A stretch of DNA of 64,000 nucleotides from Rhodospirillaceae bacterium (GTDB lineage Bacteria; Pseudomonadota; Alphaproteobacteria; Bin65), in NCBI GenBank assembly GCA_028819475.1, contig JAPPLJ010000050.1, forward strand, positions 248,001 to 312,000, read 5' to 3'. Under the pieces are notes generated by a model. The model made no database searches. It had not been told where the DNA came from and was given only the letters and a program-made list of their open reading frames with translations. Numbering within the stretch: position 1 is the first letter of the stretch; each line of letters opens with the position of its first letter. This document shows, in pieces, positions 1-11,378 of the stretch. Made by a program: the position numbers and the translations under genes.

Positions 1-274
1 CCGCGCCGGGCAGCGGCTTCAGCGCTTCGAGATGCTTCGCGCGGAAGCTGCCGTAGAAGATTTCGCGCGCCTCGGTCCAGGCCTCGCCGAACATGGCGGG
101 AAAGCTGTTGCGCATGGATTGCCTGACCCAGCCGCGCACGGCCGCTTCGCTCATCTCCGGATGGCCGAACGCGCTGCGCGCCGCGTTCAACGCGCCCGCG
201 ATGGCGGCCCAGTTGTCGACCAGCGTGTTGTCCCAGTCGAACAGGATGGCAGCCGGCGCCGGCAGCGGCGTCAT
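1..274 (-). CDS. HAD-family hydrolase, N-terminal part (cut by window edge)
   Basis: The minus strand reads a protein starting MTPLPAPAAILFDWDNTLVD. DWDNTLVD is HAD motif I, with the first Asp as nucleophile and the second as general acid. Phosphoglycolate-phosphatase-like HAD proteins hydrolyse small phosphate esters, but the substrate cannot be told from this N-terminal fragment of about 91 residues. The start ATG overlaps the TGA of the upstream aminotransferase gene (ATGA), so the two are probably translationally coupled. The remainder lies left of base 1. Confidence 0.8.
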   Translation of the reverse strand, partial: MTPLPAPAAILFDWDNTLVDNWAAIAGALNAARSAFGHPEMSEAAVRGWVRQSMRNSFPAMFGEAWTEAREIFYGSFRAKHLEALKPLPGA

Positions 275-1164
275 GCTTCGGACGAACCCGGTTTGGCCGC
301 TTCGGCCCCGCCTTCGGGAGCCATGCCCGCATGGGCGTCGTAATGCGCCTGCAGGGCGCTTGTCAGCGGGCCGGGCCGGCCGTCGCCGACCGGCCTATCG
401 TCGATCCGTACGACCGGCATGACATGGGAGGTCGTGCTGGTCAGGAAGGCCTCGGCGGCGGCGTGCGCTTCGTCGAGCGAGAAGACCCGCTCGACCACGG
501 CATATCCCTCGCGTTCGGCGATGGCGCGGACGGTGCGGCGCGTGATGCCGTTGAGGATCGCGTGGGTCGGCGGCCGGGTCACGACTTCCCGGCCTGCGGT
601 GACGATCCAGGCGTTGGCCGAGGTGCATTCGGTGACGTCGCCGTCCGGCGTCACCATCCACGCCTCGTAGGCGCCGGCTTCCGCCGCCATCTGCTTGGCC
701 AGAACATTAGGTAACAGTCCGACCGTCTTGATATCGCAGCGTTTCCACCGGATGTCTTCGGTCGTCACAACCGAAACGCCGCCGGCCCTGGCCGACGATT
801 TGGGCACGGTCGAGCGGGCGGTGACGACGAGGGAACTGACGCGGTGCGCAGGAAAGGCATGGTCGCGCCGGGCGACGCCGCGCGACACCTGCATATAGAC
901 GATGCCGTTGCGCACCCGGTTGCGCCGGACGATCTCGCGCAGAATTTGCCTGAACGCCGGCCGGCCGACCGGCGGCGCCATGCGCAGCTCGCCGAGCGAG
1001 CGTTCGAGCCGGTCGAGATGCGGCTCCTCGTCCACGAACCGTCCGTTCTGGATCGCGATCACCTCATAGACCGCGTCGGCGAACTGGTATCCCCTGTCCT
1101 CGACATGGACCGCCGCGTCGCGGTGTCGGGTGAAGCGGCCGTTGACATAGGCAATGCGGGACAT
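271..1164 (-). CDS. dat: D-amino-acid aminotransferase (class IV, PLP)
   Basis: A 297-aa fold-type IV PLP aminotransferase. It interconverts D-alanine and 2-oxoglutarate with pyruvate and D-glutamate, supplying D-amino acids for peptidoglycan. The N-terminus MSRIAYVNGRF and the block CDIKTVGLLPNVLAKQMA, which carries the Schiff-base lysine, match D-alanine transaminases. The reading frame continues upstream to 1281, but the ATG at 1164 is chosen because family similarity begins there and a GGAAAG lies just upstream. It follows trkA by 52 bases and overlaps the HAD gene by 4. Branched-chain or aminodeoxychorismate-lyase relatives are less likely given the DIK motif. Confidence 0.85.
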   Translation of the reverse strand: MSRIAYVNGRFTRHRDAAVHVEDRGYQFADAVYEVIAIQNGRFVDEEPHLDRLERSLGELRMAPPVGRPAFRQILREIVRRNRVRNGIVYMQVSRGVARRDHAFPAHRVSSLVVTARSTVPKSSARAGGVSVVTTEDIRWKRCDIKTVGLLPNVLAKQMAAEAGAYEAWMVTPDGDVTECTSANAWIVTAGREVVTRPPTHAILNGITRRTVRAIAEREGYAVVERVFSLDEAHAAAEAFLTSTTSHVMPVVRIDDRPVGDGRPGPLTSALQAHYDAHAGMAPEGGAEAAKPGSSEA

Positions 1165-1216
1165 GGTTCGCGCTTTCCGGCGTGATTCTCGGGGGACGGG
1201 ATTCGGGTCCGCGGCC

Positions 1217-2593
1217 TCAGAAGAATTCGAGGCTGACCGAGAACAGCTTTTCGACCTTCCGCACGACATCGGGCAGGGCATAGAGGATCACCCGGTCGCC
1301 GGCCCGGACCACGGTATCGCCGCGCGGCACGATCACGGTGTCCTGCCGGACGATCGCGCCGACCATGATTCCCTTGTCCAGCTTGACGCCGCTGAGCGGC
1401 TTGCCGACGATGCGCGACGTGTCCATCGCCTCGGCCTCGATGATCTCGCCGACCCCTTCGCGCAGCGAATGAACCGCGCGGATCCGGCCCCGGCGCAGAT
1501 GCTGCAGGATGGTCGAGACCGTGATCGCCCGGGGCGAGACCGCGACATCGACGCCGAGCGACGTGACCAGCGGCTGATAGTGCACGGTGTTGACCAGCGC
1601 CACGGTGCGCGCGCAGCCCAGCCGCTTGGCGAGCAGCGCCGCCAGCACGTTGACCTCGTCATTGTCCGTCACCGTGAACAGCATGTCGGTATGGGGCAGG
1701 TTGAGTTCCTCGAGGATTTCATTGTCGAGGGCGTCGCCGTGCACCACGACGGTATGGGCGAGCGCCGCCGCGGCGACCCTTGCGCGCTCCTCGTCCTTTT
1801 CGATCAGCTTGACGGTGACGTCCTCGTCTTCCGCCTCGATCTCCTGGGCCAGATAAAGCCCGATATTGCCGCCGCCGACGATGATGACCCGGTGCGCCTC
1901 CGGCTCCTCGTGGCCGAACGCCGCCATGGCGCGGGTGACATGGTCCCGGTCGGCGACGAAGTAGATCTCGTCACCGGCCAGCAGCTGGTCGTCCGGTGTC
2001 GGCACGATGGTTTCGCCGCCGCGCAGGATGGCGACGATCACCGTGGCGAGATCGGGAAACAGTGCGGTGAGCTGGCGGATCGGCGTATCCAGAACCGGAC
2101 AGTCCTCGCCGAGCCGGGTGCCGATCGCCTGCACCCGCCCCAGCCCCAGCTGGATCACGTCGAATGCGCCGGGCACAAGCATGCGCCGCCGGACCGCCCG
2201 CGCGACCTCGACCTCTGGCGAGATGCGCACGTCGATCGGCATGTGATCGGCGCTGAACAGGCTCGCCCATATCGGTTGCAGGTAGGATTGCGCCCGCACC
2301 CGGGCGATCTTGGTCGGCACGTCAAACAGGGAATGGGCGACCTGGCAGGCCACCATGTTGACCTCGTCGGTCTGGGTGACCGCGATGATCATGTCGCAAT
2401 TTGCGGCGCCGGCGCGTTCGAGCACGTCGGGATGCGGCGCATGGCCGACGATCGCCCGCACTTCCAGGGCGTCGCTGATGCGCCGGATCAGCGCCTCGGA
2501 CCGGTCGATGACCGTGACTTCGTTGTTCTCGGTCGCCAGGTGGCGGGCGATGTTGAGACCGACCTGCCCTGCCCCGCACACGATTACGCGCAT
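1217..2593 (-). CDS. trkA: Trk system potassium uptake protein TrkA
   Basis: A 458-aa peripheral NAD(H)-binding regulator of the Trk K+ channel. It has two tandem RCK modules: a Rossmann fold at the N-terminus (MRVIVCGAGQVGLNIA, GxGxxG) and a second near residue 235 (VIIVGGGNIGLYLA), each followed by an RCK_C domain (the last ends in the PRGDTVVRAGDRVILYA region). Length is typical of TrkA. It sits 40 bases after ntrX on the same strand. A trkA gene directly after ntrYX is a common alphaproteobacterial arrangement and links K+ uptake to the nitrogen-regulation operon. Confidence 0.95.
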   Translation of the reverse strand: MRVIVCGAGQVGLNIARHLATENNEVTVIDRSEALIRRISDALEVRAIVGHAPHPDVLERAGAANCDMIIAVTQTDEVNMVACQVAHSLFDVPTKIARVRAQSYLQPIWASLFSADHMPIDVRISPEVEVARAVRRRMLVPGAFDVIQLGLGRVQAIGTRLGEDCPVLDTPIRQLTALFPDLATVIVAILRGGETIVPTPDDQLLAGDEIYFVADRDHVTRAMAAFGHEEPEAHRVIIVGGGNIGLYLAQEIEAEDEDVTVKLIEKDEERARVAAAALAHTVVVHGDALDNEILEELNLPHTDMLFTVTDNDEVNVLAALLAKRLGCARTVALVNTVHYQPLVTSLGVDVAVSPRAITVSTILQHLRRGRIRAVHSLREGVGEIIEAEAMDTSRIVGKPLSGVKLDKGIMVGAIVRQDTVIVPRGDTVVRAGDRVILYALPDVVRKVEKLFSVSLEFF

Positions 2594-2632
2594 GATGTCA
2601 CCGGACCTTGCCGTGAGGAGAGGAGCGGCGGA

Positions 2633-4036
2633 TCAATGGACGGTGTCTGATCCGTCGCCCGCGCTGCGTTCGCCGCCGGCGAGGCCGAGCAGCTTCAGCT
2701 TGCGGTGCAGCGCGGAGCGTTCCATGCCGACGAATTCCGCCGTCCTGGAGACATTGCCGCCGAAGCGGCTGACCTGCGCCGTCAGATACTCGCGCTCGAA
2801 CATCTCGCGGGCCTCCCGGAGCGGCAGCGCCATGATCTCGCCGCCCTTTTCGAGACGCGGCAGCATGGTCTCGTCGCCCAGGATGACCGGCGGCACCATC
2901 TTGGCGGTCAGTTTCTCCCCCGGGCCGGCCGGCGCCATGATCAGCATGCGGTGGATCACATTTCCCAGTTCCCGGACATTTCCGGGCCAGTTGTAGGCCT
3001 GCAGGGCGGCGAGCGCCTCGTCCGAGAAGCCGCGCGCAGGGAGGCCATCGCGGGCCGCAGCCTTCGCCATGAAATGGCGCGCGAGATCGGGGATGTCCTG
3101 ACGCCGGTCGCGCAGGGGCGGGATGTCGATGGGGACGACCCGGAGCCGGTAGTAGAGATCCTCCCGGAACCGGCGGGCGGCGATTTCGGGCTCGAGAGGC
3201 CGGCTGGTCGAGGCGATGACGCGAATGTTGACCTCGACGATCGAATGGCCGCCGATCCGCTGAAACCCCTGATCCTGCAGGATCCTGACAAATTCGCCCT
3301 GGGTTTCCCACGGCATGTCGGCGACTTCGTCCAGCAGCAGCGTGCCGCCGTGGCAGCGTTCCAGAATGCCGGTCTTCGTGTGGCCCCCGGCCTCTTCCCC
3401 GAACAGTTCCTGTTCGAGGCGGTCGGGACGCATGGTCGCGCAGTTGACGATCACGAAGGGGCCGCTGCTGCGTGTGCTGCGCTGATGAATCAGCCGGGCG
3501 ACCACTTCCTTGCCGACGCCGGCGGCGCCGGTCACCAGGACGCGGCTGCTGGTCCGGGCGACCCGCGAGATCACCTGGTCGATATGCGCGATGGCCGGGG
3601 AAGCGCCGACCAGTTCGAAGGCCCCGCCCGCGCGTTCGAGCAGCGCTTCGTTCTCCCGCTTGAGGCGCTCGGTCTCGACCGCGCGCTCGATCTGCACGAG
3701 CAGCCTGTCGCTCTTGAACGGCTTCTCGATAAAGTCGTAGGCGCCCATCTTGATGGCGTTCACCGCCATCTCGACCGTGCCGTGGCCGCTGATCATGATG
3801 ACCGGCAGGTCGGGGTGATCCTTCTTGACCACGGCGAGAATCTCATTGCCGTCCATCTTGCTGCCTTCCAGCCAGATATCCAGCAGGATGAGCGACGGCC
3901 GCCGCGCGCGAATCGCGTCGAGCGCGGCGTCGGCGTCCGCGGCGAGCCGGGTTTCGTATCCCTCGTCGGTCAGGATGCCCGCTATCAGCTTGCGGATATC
4001 GGCTTCGTCGTCGACGATCAGGATGTCGGCGGCCAT
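2633..4036 (-). CDS. ntrX: Nitrogen assimilation response regulator NtrX
   Basis: A 467-aa cytoplasmic response regulator, partner of the membrane kinase NtrY. Domains: receiver (residues 1-120; phospho-acceptor Asp in ILLDIW, KPF Lys), AAA+ ATPase (about 145-370; Walker A-like GAAGVGKE, Walker B LLLDEVAD) and a C-terminal Fis-type HTH (ERSALHRKLKLLGL). The sigma54-contact loop is degenerate: where NtrC has GAFTGA, this protein reads AGGHTKTGI. That agrees with what is known of alphaproteobacterial NtrX, which need not activate sigma54. It lies 42 bases downstream of ntrY. Confidence 0.94.
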   Translation of the reverse strand: MAADILIVDDEADIRKLIAGILTDEGYETRLAADADAALDAIRARRPSLILLDIWLEGSKMDGNEILAVVKKDHPDLPVIMISGHGTVEMAVNAIKMGAYDFIEKPFKSDRLLVQIERAVETERLKRENEALLERAGGAFELVGASPAIAHIDQVISRVARTSSRVLVTGAAGVGKEVVARLIHQRSTRSSGPFVIVNCATMRPDRLEQELFGEEAGGHTKTGILERCHGGTLLLDEVADMPWETQGEFVRILQDQGFQRIGGHSIVEVNIRVIASTSRPLEPEIAARRFREDLYYRLRVVPIDIPPLRDRRQDIPDLARHFMAKAAARDGLPARGFSDEALAALQAYNWPGNVRELGNVIHRMLIMAPAGPGEKLTAKMVPPVILGDETMLPRLEKGGEIMALPLREAREMFEREYLTAQVSRFGGNVSRTAEFVGMERSALHRKLKLLGLAGGERSAGDGSDTVH

Positions 4037-4078
4037 CGGTCCATCGTTCCTGTGCTCGCGGGGGTGCTTGCGGGAAGG

Positions 4079-6399
4079 TCAGGCGTCCGCCGGAACGGGC
4101 CGGGCGGCCTCGTCCGCGCGGATCGTGGCCGGAAACGCCATGCTGACCGTCGCACCGCGAATTTCCCCTTCCGCCGCATAGTCGTTCTTCATCTGCAACT
4201 CCCCGCCATGATCCTCCATGATCTTGCGCACGATGGCGAGTCCCAGGCCCGTTCCCTTGGCGCGGGTCGAGACATAGGGCTCGGTCAGCCGGTGAAGCAT
4301 GTCCGTCGGCAGGCCGGGGCCGGTATCCGAGATCGAAACCGTAAGGCCGGCCTCGTTGTCGTCGATCGAGACGGTCACCGTGCCGGCCCGGCCCGAATCG
4401 TCTCCCGAACCGTCTTCCGGCCCGTCCCCGGAACCGTCTTCCGAACCGTTGGGATCGCCGCGTTCCTCGATCGCGTTGGCGGCGTTCTGAAGCAGGTTGG
4501 TCAGCGCCTGGCCGATCTGGTGGCTGTCGCATAGGACCGGCAGCGGCGTCTGGGCTCTCTCGAATTCGTAGACGATCGCCGGGTGCGCCGAGCGCTCCAG
4601 GAATATCGCCTGCCGGCACAGCCTGCGCAGATCGTTTTTCCTCATGCGCGGCTCGGGCATCCGCGCGAAACTGGAGAATTCGCTGACCAGCCGGCCGATA
4701 TCGTCCACCTGCCGGATGATCGTGTCGGTGCAGGTGTCGAAAACCTCCGGATCGGTCTTGATCTGCTTGAGATATTTGCGCCGGAGGCGTTCGGCGGAAA
4801 GCTGGATCGGGGTCAGCGGATTCTTGATTTCGTGGGCGATCCGGCGGGCGACGTCGGCCCAGGCCGCCGTGCGCTGGGCCTGTTGCAGGTCGGTGATGTC
4901 GTCGAAGGTAAGAACGTAGCCGACGATCTCGGACTCCAGATGTTCGGCGGCGAGGCGGACCATCAGGGTGCGCGCCCGGTCGTTGCGGTGAAGGACGATT
5001 TCGCTCCAGTGGCGGCGGACCGGGTTGCGCGCGACCCGGTCCATCATTTCGCCGAATTCCGGCACGATATCGGCGATCTTCTCGCCGATCCGCCGCTCCA
5101 GATCGACGCCGAGAAGATCGGAGGCCGAGCTGTTCGGCAGGTTGATGCGGCGATCGGCGTCGAGGCCGATCACCCCGGCGGTGACGCCTTCCAGCACCTG
5201 CGCGGTGAATTCGCGGCGCGCCTCGACCTGCCGGTTCGCCTCGACAAGTTCCTCCCGGTTTCGTTGAATTTCACCGACCATCTGATTGAAAGATTTTGAT
5301 AAACTTGCGATTTCATCGCGCCCCGTACTGCCGACGCGGACGCCGAGGTCTCCCTTGGCCACGCGCTCGGATGCCGCGATCAGTTCGGAAATCGGCCGCA
5401 CCATGCGGTTGGCGAAATACAGGCCGAGCCAGATCGCCGCGAGCAACAGCAGCAGCGAAACCACGCCGTAGAGCAGGAAATAGCCAATCTGCAATCCGGA
5501 GCGCTGCCCCTCCAGCAGCAGATATTCGTCGACGGCATCCTTCATGCGCAGCATGTGCGCGCGCAGCGTCGGCACGATCGGGCGGCTGATATAGAGGTAG
5601 ACGTTCGAATCGAAGAAGATCGTCAGCCGCATGAGCGCGCGGATATTGTGCTCGCCCCGGCGCGCCACTACGACGATGTCGCCGTCCTTGCGGATTCTCG
5701 ATATGGCGGCGCGAATGTTCGCCGGCCGCTCGTTCGCGGGCGAAAAGCTGCCGACGTCGGAGACCAGGACGCGGCCGCGCTCGTCGAAGACCGACGCACC
5801 GACGATGCCGCGCTCGCGCGCCCGCCGCGTGACGAAGGCGGGCAGCTGATGCGGATCGCTCATCAGCTCCAGCGCCTGGGCGTTGATGTCGCCGCCCAGA
5901 TTGCGGACGTCGTCGCGCAGCGCGATGATGTGTTCGTCGACATATTTTTCGGTCATTTGCACCGATTCGCGCAGCGCGGTGCCGACCCGGCTGCTGAACC
6001 AGGACTGGATGCCGAATTCGAACATCGCCGCGGAGAAAACCGCGACGACGATCGCCGGCGTCACCGCCACGATGCTGAACAGGAGGACCAGCCGCGCGTG
6101 CAGCCGGGATCCCGCCTCGCCCTGCCGCCGCGCCGACCAGAGCAGAACCGCCCGGAAGGCGATCAGCCCGGCGAGCGGGAGGATGATGACCAGATCGATG
6201 ACGATGAGCGCCAGGTTGATGCCCGGGTCGGCGCCCAGCGGCGATTCGGCCAGGTTGATCGCGGTCAGCACGCTGACGGCGATCGCGGCGATCGTTAGCC
6301 CGACGGCGAGGCGGCTCGACAGGGCTACGCGGTTGGCGAACGCCGAGAGGCGCAGCATCCAGCGCTTTCTCCGGCGCACGGGACCGACGGCGGCGTCCA

Positions 6400-6403
<4 letters not shown>
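4079..6403 (-). CDS. ntrY: Nitrogen regulation sensor histidine kinase NtrY
   Basis: A 774-aa inner-membrane kinase. Membrane segments lie near residues 25-50, 60-85, 105-130 and 300-330, with a periplasmic sensor region between the third and fourth. They are followed by HAMP, PAS, HisKA (phospho-acceptor in [15 protein letters not shown]) and HATPase_c ([21 protein letters not shown]). Between the N box and the next ATP-binding motif there is an acidic Gly/Ser/Asp-rich insertion of about 25 residues, encoded by near-repeats at about 4384-4452. The ATG at 6403 overlaps the TGA of ntrC by 4 bases. NtrY phosphorylates NtrX and can cross-talk with NtrC. Confidence 0.94.
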
Positions 6404-7896
<1,493 letters not shown>

Positions 7897-7899
7897 GGG

Positions 7900-9072
7900 T
7901 CAGCGCCTTTCCTGCGCCGGCAGGAGCACCCGGAACACGGTGCGCCCGTTGTCCCGGTCGAACTCGACGACACCGCCAAGTTCCTCGACAAGCTTGGCGA
8001 CCAGCGCCAGCCCCAGCCCGCTGCCCGATGATTTGGTCGTGACGAACGGATCGAACAGGTGGTTGCGCAGCTCGGCGGGTATGCCGAGGCCATTATCCTC
8101 GACCGAGACGACGATCGGCAACCGGATAAAGCCGTCGCCGGCCGGCGCCGCGATCCGCACGCCCGACCGGTAGGCAGTGCGCAGCCGGATCTCGCCGCCC
8201 CGGTCCGGCGCCGCCTCGGCCGCGTTCTTGACCAGGTTCAGGAACACCTGCACGAGCCGGTCGCGGTCTCCGGGAACCGGCGGCAGGGAAGGATCGTAAT
8301 CCTCGACGATCCGCCGGCCCCTTGCGAAACCGTTTTCGGCGCTGGTCCGGACCCGGCCGAGCACCTCGTGGATGTTCACCGCCTCGCGCCGGACCAGCGG
8401 CCGGTCGGCGAAGATCTCGAACCGGTCGACCAGGGCGTTCAGCCGGTCGGCCTCCTCGCAGATCAGGCTGGCGAGCGGCCGGTCCTCTGCGGGCGCGGCG
8501 GTTTCGAGCAGCTGCGCCGCGCCCTTGATGCCGCTCAGCGGGTTGCGGATTTCGTGGGCCAGCAGGGCGGCCATCGCGGACACCGACCGGGCGGCGTTGC
8601 GGTGGCTGAGCTGGCGGTCGATCTGGTGCACGATGGACTGTTCCCGGAAGCTCAGCACGATCGACCCGGCGCCGTCGCCGACCGGGCTGGCCTGGACCGC
8701 AACATGGGGAATGGTCCGTTGCCGCGAATCGAGCGCCGCGTCGCTGTCGGCTACGGTGCTGCCCGCCGCCTGCGCCTGCTGCAGGAGCGAGAAGACCGGG
8801 CTGTCTTCCGGAAAATAATGCGCAAGGGTCCGCCGGCAGATCGCCTTGCGGCTGGCGCCGAGCAGGTTCTCGGCCGCGAGATTGGCGAACCGGATCGCGT
8901 ATTCCCGGTCGATCACGAGGATCGCGTCGGCCAGCGCGTTGATATAGGCCCAGCCCTGAGAAGCCGCCGACCCGGTTTCGTCCCCGGTTTCGTCCACGGT
9001 CACGTCCGCGGGCCGGGGCCCGGTTTCGGGCCGCACCTGTCGCACCGCTGCGGCGTGCAGGTCCATTTTCAT
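7900..9072 (-). CDS. ntrB: Nitrogen regulation sensor kinase NtrB (GlnL)
   Basis: A 390-aa soluble PAS histidine kinase without membrane segments. It has a PAS domain (residues about 25-140), HisKA with the acceptor His in ALLAHEIRNPLSGIKG, and HATPase_c (NLVKNAAEAAPD, DNGLGIP, GSGLGLALV). The PII protein normally controls its kinase/phosphatase balance towards NtrC. The frame is open much further upstream, but that part lies inside dusB; the ATG at 9072 is preferred because it overlaps the dusB stop (ATGA) and begins just before the PAS domain. Confidence 0.94.
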   Translation of the reverse strand: MKMDLHAAAVRQVRPETGPRPADVTVDETGDETGSAASQGWAYINALADAILVIDREYAIRFANLAAENLLGASRKAICRRTLAHYFPEDSPVFSLLQQAQAAGSTVADSDAALDSRQRTIPHVAVQASPVGDGAGSIVLSFREQSIVHQIDRQLSHRNAARSVSAMAALLAHEIRNPLSGIKGAAQLLETAAPAEDRPLASLICEEADRLNALVDRFEIFADRPLVRREAVNIHEVLGRVRTSAENGFARGRRIVEDYDPSLPPVPGDRDRLVQVFLNLVKNAAEAAPDRGGEIRLRTAYRSGVRIAAPAGDGFIRLPIVVSVEDNGLGIPAELRNHLFDPFVTTKSSGSGLGLALVAKLVEELGGVVEFDRDNGRTVFRVLLPAQERR

Positions 9073-10067
9073 GCGGCCAGGGCCGCGCGTTCCGGCGCGG
9101 GTGCTGCGAAGGCCCGCACGATCAGCTCCAGCACCGCGCCGGATACGGTCAGCCGGTTTGCTGCGGCCTTGAAGTCCGGCGGGAGGCCGGCGGCCTCGGC
9201 GTACCAGGCCAGATGCTTGCGCGCGATCCGGACTCCCGCCGGTACCCCGTAATGGTCGAGCATGGCGCCGTAATGGCCCTTGACGAGCGCGGCCAGCGCG
9301 GACCCCTCCGGCGGCGCGACCGCCGGGCGGCCGGTCAGCTTCCGCATCGCATCGCGCAGCAGCCAAGGCCGGCCGCAGGCGCCGCGGCCGACCATCGCGC
9401 CGTCCGCTCCCGACAACGCCAGGGCCTCCGCCATGTCCTCCGGCGAGCGAATATCGCCGTTGACGATGACGGGCACGCCGACGGCGCGCCTGACCGGCGC
9501 GACCGCCGCCCAGTCGGCGCAGCCGCCGAACCGCTGTTCGCGGGTCCGGGCGTGGACGGTGAGCATCCGGGCGCCGGCCGCTTCGCACAGCCGCGCGAAC
9601 TCCGGCGCGTTGCGGTGTGCATCGTCCCATCCCAGGCGCATTTTCGCCGTCACCGGCAGCGGCTCGGCGGCGCGCACCACCGCCTCGACGATGCGCGCGG
9701 CGAGCGCCGGCTCGCGCATCAGCGCCGATCCGCACGCCTTGTTCACGACCTTTTTCGCCGGACAGCCGAAATTGATGTCGATCAGCGCCGCGCCGCAATC
9801 CCGCGCCATCCGGGCCGCCTCGGCCATGACCGCCGGGTCCGCGCCGGCAAGCTGGAGGGCGGCGGGACGCGGCTCGCGGCTGAGGTCGCCCCGGAGCCGC
9901 GACTTGTGCGTCCGCTGCACCATCGTGCCGCTGGCGACCATTTCGGAAAAGACCAGCCCGGCGCCGAACGACCGCACGAGCCGCCGGAACGGCAGATCGG
10001 TCACGCCGGACATCGGCGCCAGCAGGACCGGCGCGTCCAGCGTCATGTTGCCGACCCGAATGCCCAT
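9069..10067 (-). CDS. dusB: tRNA dihydrouridine synthase DusB (NifR3)
   Basis: A 332-aa FMN-dependent TIM-barrel enzyme that reduces uridine in the tRNA D-loop. Seen in the sequence: the N-terminal LLAPMSGVTDLPFRRLVRSF block, the FGCPAKKVVNKACGSALM loop with the catalytic Cys, and the phosphate-binding VNGDI and DGAMVGRGACGRPW segments. It is the first gene of the dusB-ntrBC-ntrYX operon, the classical nifR3-ntrBC order. The 98-base gap to the divergent ispDF gene must hold promoters for both directions. Confidence 0.95.
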   Translation of the reverse strand: MGIRVGNMTLDAPVLLAPMSGVTDLPFRRLVRSFGAGLVFSEMVASGTMVQRTHKSRLRGDLSREPRPAALQLAGADPAVMAEAARMARDCGAALIDINFGCPAKKVVNKACGSALMREPALAARIVEAVVRAAEPLPVTAKMRLGWDDAHRNAPEFARLCEAAGARMLTVHARTREQRFGGCADWAAVAPVRRAVGVPVIVNGDIRSPEDMAEALALSGADGAMVGRGACGRPWLLRDAMRKLTGRPAVAPPEGSALAALVKGHYGAMLDHYGVPAGVRIARKHLAWYAEAAGLPPDFKAAANRLTVSGAVLELIVRAFAAPAPERAALAA

Positions 10068-10165
10068 TTTTCGTCCAGCGCCTGTTTATTGTGCAATCCC
10101 GCCGAACCTAGGCCGCGCCCGGTGCGTCGGCAACCGCGGGATGGGAACGATGCCGGATCGGTGAT

Positions 10166-11377
10166 ATGAGCGGCAGCATGACCGACCGGCCACAATCCGA
10201 TACCGCCGGAGAACGCCCGGACTGCGCGGCCGTCATCGTGGCGGCCGGGCGCGGCGAACGCGCCGGCGGCAGCGTGCCGAAACAGTATGCCCGGATCGGC
10301 GGCGAACCGGTGCTGCGGCGGACGGTCGGCGTTTTCGCGGCCCATCCGGCGGTCTCGACTGTCGTCACGGTCATCCACCCGGACGATGAGGCGCTGGCCC
10401 GGCAGGCGGTCGGCCCGGCGCCGGTCCAGTTCGTGGCGGGCGGGGCATCGCGTCAGGAATCGGTCTACAACGGCTTGAAATTCCTCGATAAACTCGATCC
10501 GGAATTCATCCTCGTCCACGATGCCGCCCGCCCGTTCGTGACCGAGGATATCATCGGTAAATGTCTCGATGCGGCGCGCCGCCACGGCGCCGCCGCCGCG
10601 GGCGTCCCGATGGCCGATACCGTCAAGAAGACCGACGGCGCGGGTCTCGTGACCGACACGATCGCGCGCGACCGGCTGTGGCGGGCCCAGACGCCCCAGG
10701 CCTTCCGCTACCGCGACCTTGTGGCGGCGCACGAAGCGGCGGCCGGCCGGGCGCTGACCGACGACGCCGCGGTCGCCGAAGCCGCTGGCCTCGCCGTCGC
10801 CATGAGCCCGGGATCGGAGGACAATTTCAAGATCACCGCGGCCGAAGACCTGGCGCGGGCCGACCGGATCGCCCGGGCTGCGGCGCCGCGGATCACGGTC
10901 GTCGGGCATGGCTTCGACGTTCACGCCTTCGGCCCCGGCGACCATATCGTGCTGTGCGGCGTACGGATCGGCCATTCGCACGGGCTCGAGGGCCATTCGG
11001 ACGCCGACGCCGGCCTGCACGCCCTGACCGACGCCCTGCTCGGCGCGCTGGGCGCGGGCGATATCGGGCAGCATTTTCCCGACAGCGATCCGCAATGGCG
11101 CGGCGCGGCCTCGGACCGGTTCGTGCGCCACGCGCTCGGCCTGGCCGCCGCGGCCGACGGGCGGCTGGTCAATCTCGATCTCACGATTGTCTGCGAGCGG
11201 CCGAAACTCCAGCCGCACTACGACGCCATGAAGCGCAGCCTGTGCAACCTGACCGGCCTGCCGCCGGCGCGAATCGGCCTCAAGGCGACGACGACCGAAC
11301 GGCTCGGCTTTACCGGCCGCGGCGAGGGCCTGGCGGCCCAAGCCGTCGTGGCGCTCGACCTGCCGGATACGGTGTGA
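10166..11377 (+). CDS. ispDF: Bifunctional MEP-pathway enzyme IspD/IspF
   Basis: A 403-aa fusion of two isoprenoid precursor enzymes. The N-terminal IspD half (about residues 15-240) makes CDP-ME from MEP and CTP; its nucleotide loop is VIVAAGRGERAGGSVPKQY. The C-terminal IspF half (about 245-400) makes MEcPP; it starts VGHGFDVHAFGPGD, with the metal ligands of the DVH motif and EGHSDADAGLHALTDALLGA. IspDF fusions are typical of alphaproteobacteria. An in-frame ATG at 10178 is an alternative start. pgpA begins 1 base after the stop. Confidence 0.96.
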   Translation: MSGSMTDRPQSDTAGERPDCAAVIVAAGRGERAGGSVPKQYARIGGEPVLRRTVGVFAAHPAVSTVVTVIHPDDEALARQAVGPAPVQFVAGGASRQESVYNGLKFLDKLDPEFILVHDAARPFVTEDIIGKCLDAARRHGAAAAGVPMADTVKKTDGAGLVTDTIARDRLWRAQTPQAFRYRDLVAAHEAAAGRALTDDAAVAEAAGLAVAMSPGSEDNFKITAAEDLARADRIARAAAPRITVVGHGFDVHAFGPGDHIVLCGVRIGHSHGLEGHSDADAGLHALTDALLGALGAGDIGQHFPDSDPQWRGAASDRFVRHALGLAAAADGRLVNLDLTIVCERPKLQPHYDAMKRSLCNLTGLPPARIGLKATTTERLGFTGRGEGLAAQAVVALDLPDTV

Positions 11378-11378
11378 C

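Noticed and set aside
1154-2650. Plus-strand frame of 498 codons opposite trkA
   Set aside because: Antisense shadow of trkA; Asp/His/Arg-rich without domains.
2705-4534. Long plus-strand open frame (609 codons) opposite ntrX and ntrY
   Set aside because: It is antisense to two well-supported kinase/regulator genes; high GC content leaves such frames open and the translation shows no protein family features.
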